Source of the DNA: Inia geoffrensis
Taxonomy: Eukaryota > Chordata > Mammalia > Artiodactyla > Iniidae
Direction of reading: 5' to 3'
Assembly: GCA_036417435.1 (NCBI GenBank)
Contig: CM070899.1
Location: forward strand, 101,930,368-101,994,367
DNA length: 64,000 nt
In this document: positions 51,206 through 62,977 of the stretch, one piece after another
Layout of the letters: each line of letters begins with the position of its first letter
Position numbering within the stretch: position 1 is the first letter of the stretch
Notes under the pieces: generated by a model
Told to the model about the DNA's origin: nothing
The model's input: the letters and a program-made list of their open reading frames with translations, nothing else
The model's database searches: none
Program-made: the position numbers and the translations under genes

Positions 51206-52824
51206 TTGAATGTGCTGTTTTCTAAAACGCCGGTGAGTACCACTGACTTCTTGAAAGGTTCCTGCCTGAGTGTCGGGCGTGATTTGAATTCGTTTCAGAT
51301 TACCCAGCGCAGGATATTTCTTGAGGGCAGGGTTGTGTCTGCAAAGCCGTAGGCCTTAGGCCTTGTGAATGATAGTTGCCTTTCAGCACAGTTGATAATG
51401 TTGTTACGGCAGTGTGCCACAAGGCGGCAGCACTACTCCGTGTAGTCTCTGGTAACTTGGGGAAAGAAAGCCTTAGCGGGGATCCCGGTGTCGGATTGGA
51501 AATGGGGAGTCGAACGCGGCTAAACACACAATCCTGGGCTTGTGTATGCTCACCTCCTGCCCCTTCACCTGCACTGCCCCACCCCAGGCATGTCGCAGGC
51601 CTTGCCAGTGGGCTACTCGGAGGGTGCCGTGGTTCGCAGGTGGGGCGACTCTAATGAAGTGGGCTGGAGGTGGGAACTTGCCTAGCCGGAGCTGTGGAGA
51701 TGCGGTTTCTTCACAGCCCTTCCCTCTCAGCTGTTCCACAGTCATTTGGGTACACCAGGCTGTGCTTACCTGTAGGAGGGCCATGTTGGATCGGGAGATT
51801 GTGGTACCACGCTGGGTAGAAGGGCAGCAGCATCCTCCAGCCGCGGGACACAGGCCTGCTGAGGCTCCAGGGGTCTGACACCCGCCGACGACAAAGAGGC
51901 CTGAGGTAAGAAAGTGGGCATTTCTTAACCCCTTACTTGCCTTGTCATTGAACAGTCCTTTTTTCTTTCAGCCTAGTTCATATACAGTGTTGCGTCTGTT
52001 TGAGTTCTACAGCCACTTGATGCAAGTATAAACGTAGCTGTACCTGTAGGGTTTCGGATTCTTTGCCCTGTTAGTTTATCGAGGAATGTGTTGTAGCATT
52101 CCCTGTGCTTTTGGGTGTGTTGCCCTTGATGAGCACTTTTGGATACGTTAAGTGTGTTACTGTTAATCCCAATCTCCTAATTCCCCCTTCCCCGGTCTCC
52201 AATTTGCCCCTGTGGGAACCCCTCGCTTCTTTCTTCCCTTTGTGAACCTGTGTTTCCTTTCTTTACTAGCTTCCTTTGTATCCCTATTGAGACTGCACAC
52301 ATAAGTGGTATCGGGGCAAATGTGTCTTGCTGCCTCTAATTGACCAGAATTAGTGAGATCATCTAGTGCTCCACCCATGCTGCTGCAAATAGTATGAGTT
52401 CATTTTGTTCTGTGGCTGAGTGCTAGTCGAGGGTGTGTAGATAGCAGCACATCTTTCTCCCTTCGCCACTCGCTCGACAGTTGGTTCGTTTGAATGTCTT
52501 CGTTGGGGTCAAGGGTACCACATGGAATGCTGGTGTGCAACTGCTTCCTTCCAATGATGCTAGTCTCTGGTTCTACGACCTGCAGCGGGGTTGCCGAATC
52601 TCGTGGTACCTCCAGCGTTCAGTTTGGTCAGGAATGTGCCTACTGATCCTCATAGCGGCTGTTACCAATTTACAATCGCACCAACAGCAATAGCTGGCTT
52701 CTACTTTTGGCATGCCCTCTTGAGCACTTAAAATTTTAGGATTTGAGTGGACCGCAGACAGGGAACTCCTCGTCTAGCTTTCTTTTCACTCTCTAATCAT
52801 GACAGATCCTGAGCTTCTTTTCAT
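51206..52824 (+). repeat. Subunit B16, B/A chimera
   Basis: B-like to 51350, A-like from about 51359 to about 51550 (gatagttgcc, ccacaaggcgg, actccgtg, cttggggaaag, cttgtgtatgc), then B-like again from 51565 (ccttcacctgc). The A-like tract has gttgataatg, a reading found otherwise only in A19 and A20. Confidence 0.93.
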
Positions 52825-53034
52825 TTGAATGTGCTGTTTTCTAAAACGCAGGTGAGTACCACTGAGGTCTTGAAAGCTTTCCGCCGAGAGTCGGGCCTGA
52901 TTTGAATTCATTTCAGATTACCCAGCCCAGGATATTTCTTGAGGGCAGGGTTGTGTCTGCAAAGCCGCAGGCCTTAGGCCTTGTGAATGATAGTTGCCTT
53001 TCAGCACAGTTGGTAATGTTGTTACGGCAGTGTG

Positions 53035-53051
53035 CCACAAGGCGGCAGCAC
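53035..53051 (+). promoter_or_regulatory. CTCF-like motif, CGG form, in A17
   Basis: CCACAAGGCGGCAGCAC. The divergent copies A17-A20 (for example 59885-59901 and 63189-63205) and the A-like tract of B16 (51417-51433) have C where core A copies have A, which adds a CpG inside the motif. Confidence 0.42.
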
Positions 53052-53553
53052 TACTCCGTGTCGTCTCTGGTAACTTGGGGAAAGAAAGCCTTAGCGGGGA
53101 TCCCGGTGTCGTATTGGAAATGGGGAGTCGAACGCGGCTAAACACACAATCCTGGGCTTGTGTATGCTCACCTCCTGCCCCTGAACCTGCACTGCCCCAC
53201 CCCAGGAATATCGGAAGCCTTTCAGGTTGGCTACTCGGAGGGTGCCGTGGTTCGCAGGTGGGGCGACTCTGATGAAGGGGGCTGGAGGTGGGAACCTGCC
53301 TAGCAGGAGCTGTGGAGATTCGGTTTCCTCACCGCTCTTCCCTCTCAGCTGCTCCACCCTCATTTGGGTACACCAGGCTTTACTTACCTGTACGAGGGCC
53401 ACGTTGGATCGGGACACTGCGGTAACACGCAGGGGAGAATGGGCAGTAGCGTCCTGAGGTGCCGCTGGTCAGGTGGCACATCCTCCTCCCTTGCTGCCTC
53501 AGCAGCAGCAGGCTCAGGCCGTGGGACCCAGGCCTGCCGAGGCTCCAGGGGCC

Positions 53554-53567
53554 GTTACCATGGTAAC
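53554..53567. promoter_or_regulatory. Perfect X-box palindrome in A17
   Basis: GTTACCATGGTAAC is a perfect 14-nt inverted repeat matching the symmetrical RFX site. A19 and A20 have the same form; core A copies have CG at the centre. Confidence 0.62.
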
Positions 53568-55211
53568 AACTTCACAGAGGCCTGAGGTAACAGAGTAGGC
53601 ATTTCTTAAGCCCTCACTTGCCTTGTCATTGAACAGTCCTTTTCCGTTTCAGCCTAGTTCATATACAATGTTGTGTCTGTTTGAGTTGTACAGCCACCCG
53701 ATGCAATTGTACACGTAGCTGTACCCGCAGGGTTTCGGATTCTTTGCAATCTTCGTTTATTGAGGAATGTTTAGTAGCGTTCCCTGTGCTTGCGTGTGCG
53801 TCGCCCTTGATGAGCACTTTTGGATACGTTAAGCGTGTTTCTGTGAATCCCGACCTCCTACTTCACCCTTCCGCGGTCTCCAAATTCCGCCTGAGTGAAC
53901 TCCAGGCTTCTTTCTTCCCTTTGTGAGCCTGAGTTTCCTTTCTGTTCTAGCTTTCAGAGTATCCGTATTTAGACGGCACACATAAGTGTGATATGCGGGG
54001 ATATGTGTCTTGCTGCCTCTAATTGACCAGAATTAGTGAGATCATCTACTGCTCCACCCAGGCTGCTGCAAATACTATGGGTTCATTTTGCCCTGTGGCT
54101 GAGTGGTAGTCGAGGGTGTTTAGGTAGCAGAACATCTTTCTCCATTCACCCCTCGCTCCCCATTTCGTTCGTTTGTATGTCTTGGCTGTGGTCATGGGTA
54201 CCACAAGGACAGCTGGGCTGCAAGTGCTTCCTTCCAATGATGCTAGTCTCTGGTTACACGACCTGTAGCGGGGTTGCCGAATCTGGTGGTACATCCAGTG
54301 TTTAGTTTGGTAAGGAATATGCCTAGTGATCCTCATTATCGGCTGTTAGCAATTTACAATCCGACCAACAGCAATACCTGGCTTCTCTTTCTGGCATGAC
54401 CTGTTGAGCTCTTACTCTTTTAGGGTTTGAGAGGACTGCAGCCAGGGAACACCTCGTCTAGCTTTCTTTCCACTCTTGAATCATGACAGATCCTGAGCAT
54501 CTTTTGGTTTGAATGTTCTGTTTTCTAAAACGCCGGTGAGTACCACTGAGTTCTTGAAAGGTTCCCGCCTGAGAGTCGGGCCTGATTTGAATTCGATTCA
54601 GATTACCCAGCGCAGGATATTTCTTGAGGGCAGGGTTGTGTCTGCAAAGCCGTAGGACTTATGCCTTGTGAATGATAGGTGCCCTTCAGCACAGTTGGTA
54701 AGGTTGTTACGGCAGTGTGCCAAAAGGCAGCAGCACTACTCCGTGTCGTCTCTGGTAACTTGGGGAAAGAAAGCCTTAGCGGGGACCCCGGTGTTGGATT
54801 GGAAATGGGGAGTCGAACGTGGCTAAACACACAATCCTGGGCTTGTGTATGCTCACCTCCTGCCCCTGAACCTGCACTGCCCGACCCCAGGCATGTCGCA
54901 GGCCTTGCCAGTGGGCTACTCGGAGGGTGCCGTGGTTCGCAGGTGGGGCGACTCTAATGAAGTGGGGTGGAGGTGGGCACTTGCCTAGCAGGAGCTGTGG
55001 AGATGCGGTTTCTTCACAACCCTTCCCTCTCAGCTGTTCCACAGTCATTTGGGTACACCAGGCTGTGCTTACCTGTAGGAGGGCCATGTTGGATCGGGAG
55101 ATTGTGGTACCACGCAGGGGAGAGGAGCAGCAGCATCCTCCAGCCGGGGGACACAGGCCTGCTGAGGCTCCAGGGGTCTGACACCCGCCGACGACAAAGA
55201 GACCTGAGGTA

Positions 55212-55225
55212 AGAAAGTGGGCATT

Positions 55226-55229
<4 letters not shown>
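55212..55229. repeat. Left target-site duplication of the SINE
   Basis: AGAAAGTGGGCATTTCTT, identical over 18 nt to 55455-55472. In SINE orientation the duplication starts at TT|AAGAAA, which fits LINE-1 endonuclease target-primed insertion. The last two T also belong to the T run. Confidence 0.95.
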
Positions 55230-55262
<33 letters not shown>

Positions 55263-55454
55263 GGTATGCGGGCCTCTCACTGTTGTGGCCTCTCCCGTTG
55301 CGGAGCACAGGCTCCGGACGGGCAGGCTCAGCGGCCATGGCTCACGGGCCCAGCCGCTCCGCGGCATGTGGGATCTTCCCAGACCGGGGCACGAACCCGT
55401 ATCCCCTGCATCGGCAGGCGGACTCCCAACCACTGCGCCACCAGGGAAGCCCCG
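55228..55454 (-). mobile_element. tRNA-derived CHR-type SINE (cetacean form)
   Basis: Read on the minus strand the element begins GGGGCTTCCCTGGTGGCGC (from 55453) and runs through a tRNA-like head into a body ending ggcccgcataccgc, then a poly(A) tail, seen on the plus strand as 33 T (55228-55260; the first two may belong to the target duplication). Pol III promoter boxes are visible on the minus strand: A box TGGCGCAGTGG (55430-55440) and B box GGTTCGTGCCC (55387-55397). This is the CHR SINE family of cetaceans, hippos and ruminants; the second half (ccatggccgctgagcc, then gtccggagcctgtgctccgc) is the form I know from toothed and baleen whales rather than cattle. Long pure tail and intact boxes point to a young insertion. 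The 55217-55577 open frames come from this element and are not genes. Confidence 0.95.
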
Positions 55455-55472
55455 AGAAAGTGGGCATTTCTT
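55455..55472. repeat. Right target-site duplication of the SINE
   Basis: Perfect 18-nt copy of 55212-55229. Downstream the normal B sequence resumes with aaccccttacttgcc. Confidence 0.95.
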
Positions 55473-56370
55473 AACCCCTTACTTGCCTTGTCATTGAACA
55501 GTCCTTTTTTCTTTCAGCCTAGTTCATATACAGTGTTGCGTCTGTTTGAGTTCTACAGCCACTTGATGCAATTATAAACGTAGCTGTACCTGTAGGTTTT
55601 CGGATTTTTTGTCCTGTTAGTTTATCGAGGAATGTGTTGTAACATTCCCTGTGCTTTTGGGTGTGTTGCCCTTGATGAGCACTTTTGGATACGTTAAGTG
55701 TGTTACTGTTAATACCAATCTCCTAATTCCCCCTTCCCCGGTCTCCAATTTGCCCCTGTGGGAACCCCTCGCTTCTTTCTTCCCTTTGTGAACCTGTGTT
55801 TCCTTTCTTTACTAGCTTCCTTTGTATCCCTATTGAGACTGCACACATAAGTGGTATCTGGGCAAATGTGTCTTGCTGCCTCTAATTGACCAGAATTAGT
55901 GAGATCATCTAGTGCTCCACCCATGCTGCTGCAAGTAGTATGAGTTCATTTTGTTCTGTGGCTGAGTGCTAGTCGAGGGTGTGTAGGTAGCATCCCATCT
56001 TTCTCCCTTCGCCACTCGCTCGACAGTTGGTTCGTTTGTATGTCTTCGTTGGGGTCAAGGGTACCACATGGGATGCTGGGGTGCAACTGCTTCCTTCCAA
56101 TGATGCTAGTCTCTGGTTCTACGACCTGCAGCGGGGTTGCCGAATCTCGTGGTACCTCCAGCGTTCAGTTTGGTCAGGAATGTGCCTACTGATCCTCATA
56201 GCGGCTGTTACCAATTTACAATCGCACCAAGAGCAATAGCCGGCTTCTCCTTTTGGCATGCCCTCTTGAGCACTTAAAATTTTAGGATTTGAGAGGACCA
56301 CAGACAGGGAACTCCTCGTCTAGCTTTCTTTTCACTCTCTAATCATGACAGATCCTGAGCATCTTTTCAT

Positions 56371-58055
56371 TTGAATGTGCTGTTTTCTAAAACGCAGGTG
56401 AGTACCACTGAGGTCTTGAAAGCTTTCCGCCTGAGAGTCGGGCCTGATTTGATTTCATTTCAGATTACCCAGCCCAGGATATTTCTTGAGGGCAGGGTTG
56501 TGTCTGCAAAGCCGCAGGCCTTAGGCCTTGTGAAAGATAGTTGCCTTTCAGCACAGTTGGTAATGTTGTTACGGCAGTGTGCCACAAGGCGGCAGCACTA
56601 CTCCGTGTCGTCTCTGGTAACTTGGGGAAAGAAAGCCTTAGCGGGGATCCCGGTGTCAGATTGGAAATGGGGACTCGAACGCGGCTAAACACACAATCCT
56701 GGGCTTGTGTATGCTCACCTCCTGCCCCTGAACCTGCACTGCCCCACCCCAGGCATATCGGAAGCCTTTCAGGTGGGCTATTCGGAGGGTGCCGTGGTTC
56801 GCAGGTGGGGCGACTCTGATGATGGGGGCTGGAGCTGGGAACCTGCCTAGCAGGAGCTGTGGAGATCCGGTTTCCTCACCGCTCTTCCCTCTCAGCTGCT
56901 CCACCCTCATTTGGGTACACCAGGATTTGCTTACCTGTACGAAGGCCACGTTGGATCGGGAGACTGCGGTACCACGCAGGGGAGAATGGGCAGTAGCGGC
57001 CCAAGGTGCCGCTGGTCAGGTGGCACGTCCTCCTCCTATGCTGCCTCAGCAGCAGCCGGCTCCGGCCGTTGGACCCAGGCCTGCCGAGGCTCCAGCGGCC
57101 GTTACCGTGGTAACGACATCACAGAGGCATGAGGTAACAGAGTAGGCATTTCTTAAGCCCTCACTTGCCTTGTCATTCAACAGCCCTTTTCCGTTTGAGC
57201 CTAGTTCATATACAATATTGTGTCTGTTTGAGTTCTACAGCCACTTGATGCAAGTATAAACGTAGCTGTACCTGTAGGGTTTCGGATTCTTTGCCCTGTT
57301 AGTTTATCGAGGAATGTGTTGTAGCATTCCCTGTGCTTTTGGGTGTGTTGCCCTTGATGAGCACTTTTGGATACGTTAAGTGTGTTACTGTTAATACCAA
57401 TCTCCTAATTCCCCCTTCCCCGGTCTCCAATTTGCCCCTGTGGGAACCCCTCGCTTCTTTCTTCCCTTTGTGAGCCTGAGTTTCCTTTGTGTACTAGCTT
57501 CCATAGTATCCGTATTTAGACGGCACACATAAGTGTGATATGCGGGGATATGTGTCTTGCTGCCTCTAATTGACCAGAATTAGTGAGATCATCTACTGCT
57601 CCACCCAGGCTGCTGCAAACACTATGGGTTCATTTTGCCCTGTGGCTGAGTGGTAGTCGAGGGTGTGTAGGTAGCAGAACATCTTTCTCCATTCACCCCT
57701 CGCTCCCCATTTCATTCGTTTGTATGTCTTGGCTGTGGTCATGGGTACCACAAGGACAGCTGGGCTGCAAGTGCTTCCTTCCAATGATGCTAGTCTCTTG
57801 TTACACGACCTGTAGCGGGGTTGCCGAATCTGGTGGTACATCCAGTGTTTAGTTTGGTAAGGAATATGCCTAGTGATCCTCATTACCGGCTGTTAGCAAT
57901 TTACAATCCGACCAACAGCAATACCTGGCTTCCCTTTCTGGCATGCCCTGTTGAGCTCTTACGCTTTTAGGGTTTGAGAGGACTGCAGCCAGGGAACACC
58001 TCGTCTAGCTTTCTTTCCACTCTCGAATCATGACAGACCCTGAGCATCTTTTGGG
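56371..58055 (+). repeat. Subunit A18, A/B chimera
   Basis: A-like to 57221, B-like from 57235 to about 57455 (agttctacagccacttg, gcaagtataaacg, gccctgttag, cccctcgcttc), A-like again from 57474 (gagcctgag). The tract has gttaataccaatc, a base found otherwise only in B17 and B18. X-box GTTACCGTGGTAAC at 57101-57114. Confidence 0.94.
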
Positions 58056-59673
58056 TTGAATGTGCTGTTTTCTAAAACGCCGGTGAGTACCACTGAGTTC
58101 TTGAAAGTTTCCCGCCTGAGAGTCGGGCCTGATTTGAATTCCATTCAGATTACCCAGCGCAGGATATTTCTTGAGGGCAGGGTTGTGTCTGCAAAGCCGT
58201 AGGCCTTATGCCTTGTGAATGATAGGTGCCCTTCAGCACAGTTGGTAAGGTTGCTATGGCAGTGTGCCAAAAGGCGGCAGCACTACTCCGTGTCGTCTCT
58301 GGTAACTTGGGGGAAGAAAGCCTTAGCGGGGACCCCGGTGTTGGATTGGAAATGGGGAGTCGAACGTGGCTAGACACACAACCTGGGCTTGTGTATGCTC
58401 ACCTCCTGCCCCTGAACCTGCACTGCCCCACCCCAGGCATGTCGCAGGCCTTGCCAGTGGGCTACTCGGAGGGTGCCGTGGTTCGCAGGTGGGGCGACTC
58501 TAATGAAGTGGGGTGGAGGTGGGCACTTGCCTAGCAGGAGCTGTGGAGATGCGGTTTCTTCACAAACCTTCCCTCTCAGCTGTTCCACAGTCATTTGGGT
58601 ACACCAGGCTGTGCTTACCTGTAGGAGGGCCATGTTGGATCGGGAGATTGTGGTACCACGCAGGGGAGAGGAGCAGCAGCATCCTCCAGCCGGGGGACAC
58701 AGGGCTGCTGAGGCTCCAGGGGTCTGACACCCGCCGACGACAAAGAGGCCTGAGGTAAGAAAGTGGGCATTTCTTAACCCCTTACTTGCCTTGTCATTGA
58801 ACAGTCCTTTTTTCTTTCAGCCTAGTTCATATACAGTGTTGCGACTGTTTGAGTTCTACAGCCACTTGATGCAAGTATAAACGTAGCTGTACCTGTAGGG
58901 TTTCGGATTCTTTGCCCTGTTAGTTTATCGAGGAATGTGTTGTAACATTCCCTGTGCTTTTGGGTGTGTTGCCCTTGATGAGCACTTTTGGATACGTTAA
59001 GTGTGTTACTGTTAATACCAATCTCCTAATTCCCCCTTCCCCGGTCTCCAATTTGCCCCTGTGGGAACCCCTCGCTTCTTTCTTCCCTTTGTGAACCTGT
59101 GTTTCCTTTCTTTACTAGCTTCCTTTGTATCCCTATTGAGACTGCACACATAAGTGGTATCTGGGCAAATGTGTCTTGCTGCCTCTAATTGACCAGAATT
59201 AGTGAGATCATCTAGTGCTCCACCCATGCTGCTGCAAATAGTATGAGTTCATTTTGTTCTGTGGCCGAGTGCTAGTCGAGGGTGTGTAGGTAGCAGCCCA
59301 TCTTTCTCCTTTCGCCACTCGCTCGACAGTTGGTTCGTTTGTATGTCTTCGTTGGGGTCAAGGGTACCACAAGGAATGCTGGGGTGCAAGTGCTTCCTTC
59401 TAATGATCGTAGTCTCTGGTTCTACGACCTGCAGCGGGGTTGCCGAATCTCGTGGTACCTCCAGTGTTCAGTTTGGTCAGGAATGTGCCTACTGATCCTC
59501 ATAGCGGCTGTCACCAATTTACAATCGCACCAACAGCAATAGCCGGCTTCTCCTTTTGGCATGCCCTGTTGAGCACTTAAAATTTTAGGATTTGAGAGGA
59601 CCGCAGACAGGGAACTACTCGTCTAGCTTTCTTTTCACTCTCTAATCATGACAGATCCTGAGCATCTTTTCAT
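58056..59673 (+). repeat. Subunit B18 (1618 nt)
   Basis: One base shorter at cacacaacctggg near 58374 (others cacaatcctggg). Has gttgctatggc near 58251 and gtgttgtaacattcc near 58937, shared with B19; the second is also in B17. Confidence 0.94.
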
Positions 59674-61358
59674 TTGAATGTGCTGTTTTCTAAAACGCAG
59701 GTGAGTACCACTGAGGTCTTGAAAGCTTTCCGCCTGAGAGTCGGGCCGGATTTGAATTCATTTCAGATTACCCAGCCCAGGATATTTCTTGAGGGCAGGG
59801 TTGTGTCTGCAAAGCCGCAGGCCTTAGTCCTTGTGAATGATAGATGCCTTTCAGCACAGTTGATAATGTTGTTACGGCAGTGTGCCACAAGGCGGCAGCA
59901 CTACTCCGTGTCGTCTCTGGTAACTTGGGGAAAGAAAGCCTTAGCGGGGATCCCGGTTTCGGATTGGAAATGGGGAGTCGAACGCGGCTAAACACACAAT
60001 CCTGGGCTTGTGTATGCTCACCTCCTGCCCCTGAACCTGCACTGCCCCACCCCAGGCATATCGGAAGCCTTTCAGGTTGGCTACTCGGAGGGTGCCGTGG
60101 TTCGCAGGTGGGGCGACTCTGATGAAGGGGGCTGGAGGTGGGAACCTGCCTAGCAGGAGCTGTGGAGATCCGGTTTCCTCACCGCTCTTCCCTCTCAGCT
60201 GCTCCACCCTCATTTGGGTACACCAGGCTTTGCTTACCTGTACGACGGCCACGTTGGATCGGGACACTGCGGTACCACGCAGGGAAGAATGGGCAGTAGC
60301 GTCCTGAGGTGCCGCTGGTCAGGTGGCACATCCTCCTCCCTTGCTGCCTCAGCAGCAGCAGGCTCCGGCCGTGGGACCCAGGCCTGCCGAGGCTCCAGGG
60401 GCCGTTACCATGGTAACAACTTCACAGAGGCCTGAGGTAACAGAGTAGGCATTTCTTAAGCCCTCACTTGCCTTGTCATTGAACAGTCCTTTTCCGTTTC
60501 AGCCTAGTTCATATACAATGTTGTGTCTGTTTGAGTTGTACAGCCACCCGATGCAATTGTACACGTAGCTGTACCCGCAGGGTTTCGGATTCTTTGCAAT
60601 CTTCGTTTATTGAGGTATGTTTAGTAGCGTTCCCTGTGCTTGCGCGTGCGTCGCCCTTGATGAGCACTTTTGGATACGTTAAGCGTGTTTCTGTGAATCC
60701 CGACCTCCTACTTCACCCTTCCGCGGTCTCCAAATTCCCCCTGAGTGTACTCCAGGCTTCTTTCTTCCCTTTGTGAGCCTGAGTTTCCTTTGTGTTCTAG
60801 CTTCCATAGTATCCGTATTTAGACGGCACACATAAGTGTGATATGCGGGGATATGTGTCTTGCTGCCTCTAATTGACCAGAATTAGTGAGATCATCTACT
60901 GCTCCACCCAGGCTGCTGCAAAGACTATGGGTTCATTTTGCCCTGTGGCTGAGTGGTAGTCGAGGGTGTGTAGGTAGCAGAACATCTTTCTCCATTCACC
61001 CCTCGCTCCCCATTTCGTTCGTTTGTATGTCTTGGCTGTGGTCATAGGTACCACAAGGACAGCTGGGCTGCAAGTGCTTCCTTCCAATGATGCTAGTCTC
61101 TTGTTACACGACCTGTAGCGGGGTTGCCGAATCTGGTAGTACATCCAGTGTTTAGTTTGGTAAGGAATATGCCTAGTGATCCTCATTACCGGCTGTTAGC
61201 AATTTACAATCCGACCAACAGCAATACCTGGCTTCTCTTTCTGGCATGCCCTGTTGAGCTCTTACGCTTTTAGGGTTTGAGAGGACTGCAGCCAGGGAAC
61301 ACCTCGTCTAGCTTTCTTTCCACTCTCGAATCATGACAGATCCTGAGCATCTTTTGGG
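59674..61358 (+). repeat. Subunit A19
   Basis: Nearly identical to A20, 3304 nt downstream (gatagatgcctttc, gttgataatg, ggtttcggattgg, tacgacggcc, gaggtatgtttag). Perfect X-box GTTACCATGGTAAC at 60404-60417. Confidence 0.95.
60404..60417. promoter_or_regulatory. Perfect X-box palindrome in A19
   Basis: Same 14 nt as in A17, in the same place within the subunit. Confidence 0.62.
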
Positions 61359-62977
61359 TTGAATGTGCTGTTTTCTAAAACGCCGGTGAGTACCACAGAG
61401 TTCTTGAAAGTTTCCCGCCTGAGAGTCGGGCCTGATTTGAATTCCATTCAGATTACCCAGCGCAGGATATTTCTTGAGGGCAGGGTTGTGTCTGCAAAGC
61501 CGTAGGCCTTATGCCTTGTGAATGATAGGTGCCCTTCAGCACAGTTGGTAAGGTTGCTATGGCAGTGTGCCAAAAGGCGGCAGCACTACTCCATGTCGTC
61601 TCTGGTAACTTGGGGAAAGAAAGCCTTATCGGGGACCCCGGTGTTGTATTGGAAATGGGGAGTCGAACGTGGCTAAACACACAATCCTGGGCTTGTGTAT
61701 GCTCACCTCCTGCCCCTGAACCTGCACTGCCCCACCCCAGGCATGTCGCAGGCCTTGCCAGTGGGCTACTCTGAGGGTGCCGTGGTTCGCAGGTGGGGCG
61801 ACTCTAATGAAGTGGGGTGGAGGTGGGCACTTGCCTAGCAGGAGCTGTGGAGATGCGGTTTCTTCACAACCCTTCCCTCTCAGCTGTTCCACAGTCATTT
61901 GGGTACACCAGGCTGTGCTTACCTGTAGGAGGGCCATGTTGGATCGGGAGATTGTGGTACCACGCAGGGGAGAGGAGCAGCAGCATCCTCCAGCCGGGGG
62001 ACACAGGACTGCTGAGGCTCCAGGGGTCTGACACCCGCCGACGACAAAGAGGCCTGAGGTAAGAAAGTGGGCATTTCTTAACCCCTTACTTGCCTTGTCA
62101 TTGAACAGTCCTTTTTTCTTTCAGCCTAGTTCATATACAGTGTTGCGTCTGTTTGAGTTCTACAGCCACTTGATGCAAGTATAAACGTAGCTGTACCTGT
62201 AGGGTTTCGGATTCTTTGCCCTGTTAGTTTATCGAGGAATGTGTTGTAACATTCCCTGTGCTTTTGGGTGTGTTGCCCTTGATGAGCACTTTTGGATACG
62301 TTAAGTGTGTTACTGTTAATCCCAATCTCCTAATTCCCCCTTCCCCGGTCTCCAATTTGCCCCTGTGGGAACCCCTCGCTTCTTTCTTCCCTTTGTGAAC
62401 CTGTGTTTCCTTTCTTTACTAGCTTCCTTTGTATCCCTATTGAGACTGCACACATAAGTGGTATCTGGGCAAATGTGTCTTGCTGCCTCTAATTGACCAG
62501 AATTAGTGAGATCATCTAGTGCTCCACCCATGCTGCTGCAAATAGTATGAGTTCATTTTGTTCTGTGGCCGAGTGCTAGTCGAGGGTGTGTAGGTAGCAG
62601 CCCATCTTTCTCCTTTCGCCACTCGCTCGACAGTTGGTTCGTTTGTATGTCTTCGTTGGGGTCAAGGGTACCACAAGGAATGCTGGGGTGCAAGTGCCTC
62701 CTTCCAATGATCGTAGTCTCTGGTTCTACGACCTGCAGCGGGGTTGCCGAATCTCGTGGTACCTCCAGTGTTCAGTTTGGTCAGGAATGTGCCTACTGAT
62801 CCTCATAGCGGCTGTCACCAATTTACAATCGCACCAACAGCAATAGCCGGCTTCTCCTTTTGGCATGCCCTGTTGAGCACTTAAAATTTTAGGATTTGAG
62901 AGGACCGCAGACAGGGAACTACTCGTCTAGCTTTCTTTTCACTCTCTAATCATGACAGATCCTGAGCATCTTTTCAT
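61359..62977 (+). repeat. Subunit B19
   Basis: Close to B18 (gttgctatggc near 61554, tgatcgtagtctctgg near 62707), but keeps the core reading gttaatcccaatc near 62314. Confidence 0.95.

Larger units (their letters stand above)
52825..54508 (+). repeat. Subunit A17 (1684 nt)
   Basis: One T is missing in ccgcc(t)gagag near 52884. First A copy with the perfect X-box palindrome GTTACCATGGTAAC (53554-53567), shared with A19 and A20, and with gcgtcctgagg near 53449. Confidence 0.94.
54509..56370 (+). repeat. Subunit B17, interrupted by a SINE (1862 nt)
   Basis: Of 1862 nt, 243 are the SINE plus its duplicated target; without them the length is the usual 1619. The 5' half reads A-like (cctgagagtcgggcctg, actccgtg, cttgtgtatgc, cccctgaacctgc to about 54870) and switches to B at ggcatgtcgcagg near 54890. 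B18 and B19 share this arrangement. Confidence 0.94.

Noticed and set aside
55217..55577. Open frames with Phe or Lys runs near 55217-55433
   Set aside because: They are translations of the SINE and its poly(A)/poly(T) run.
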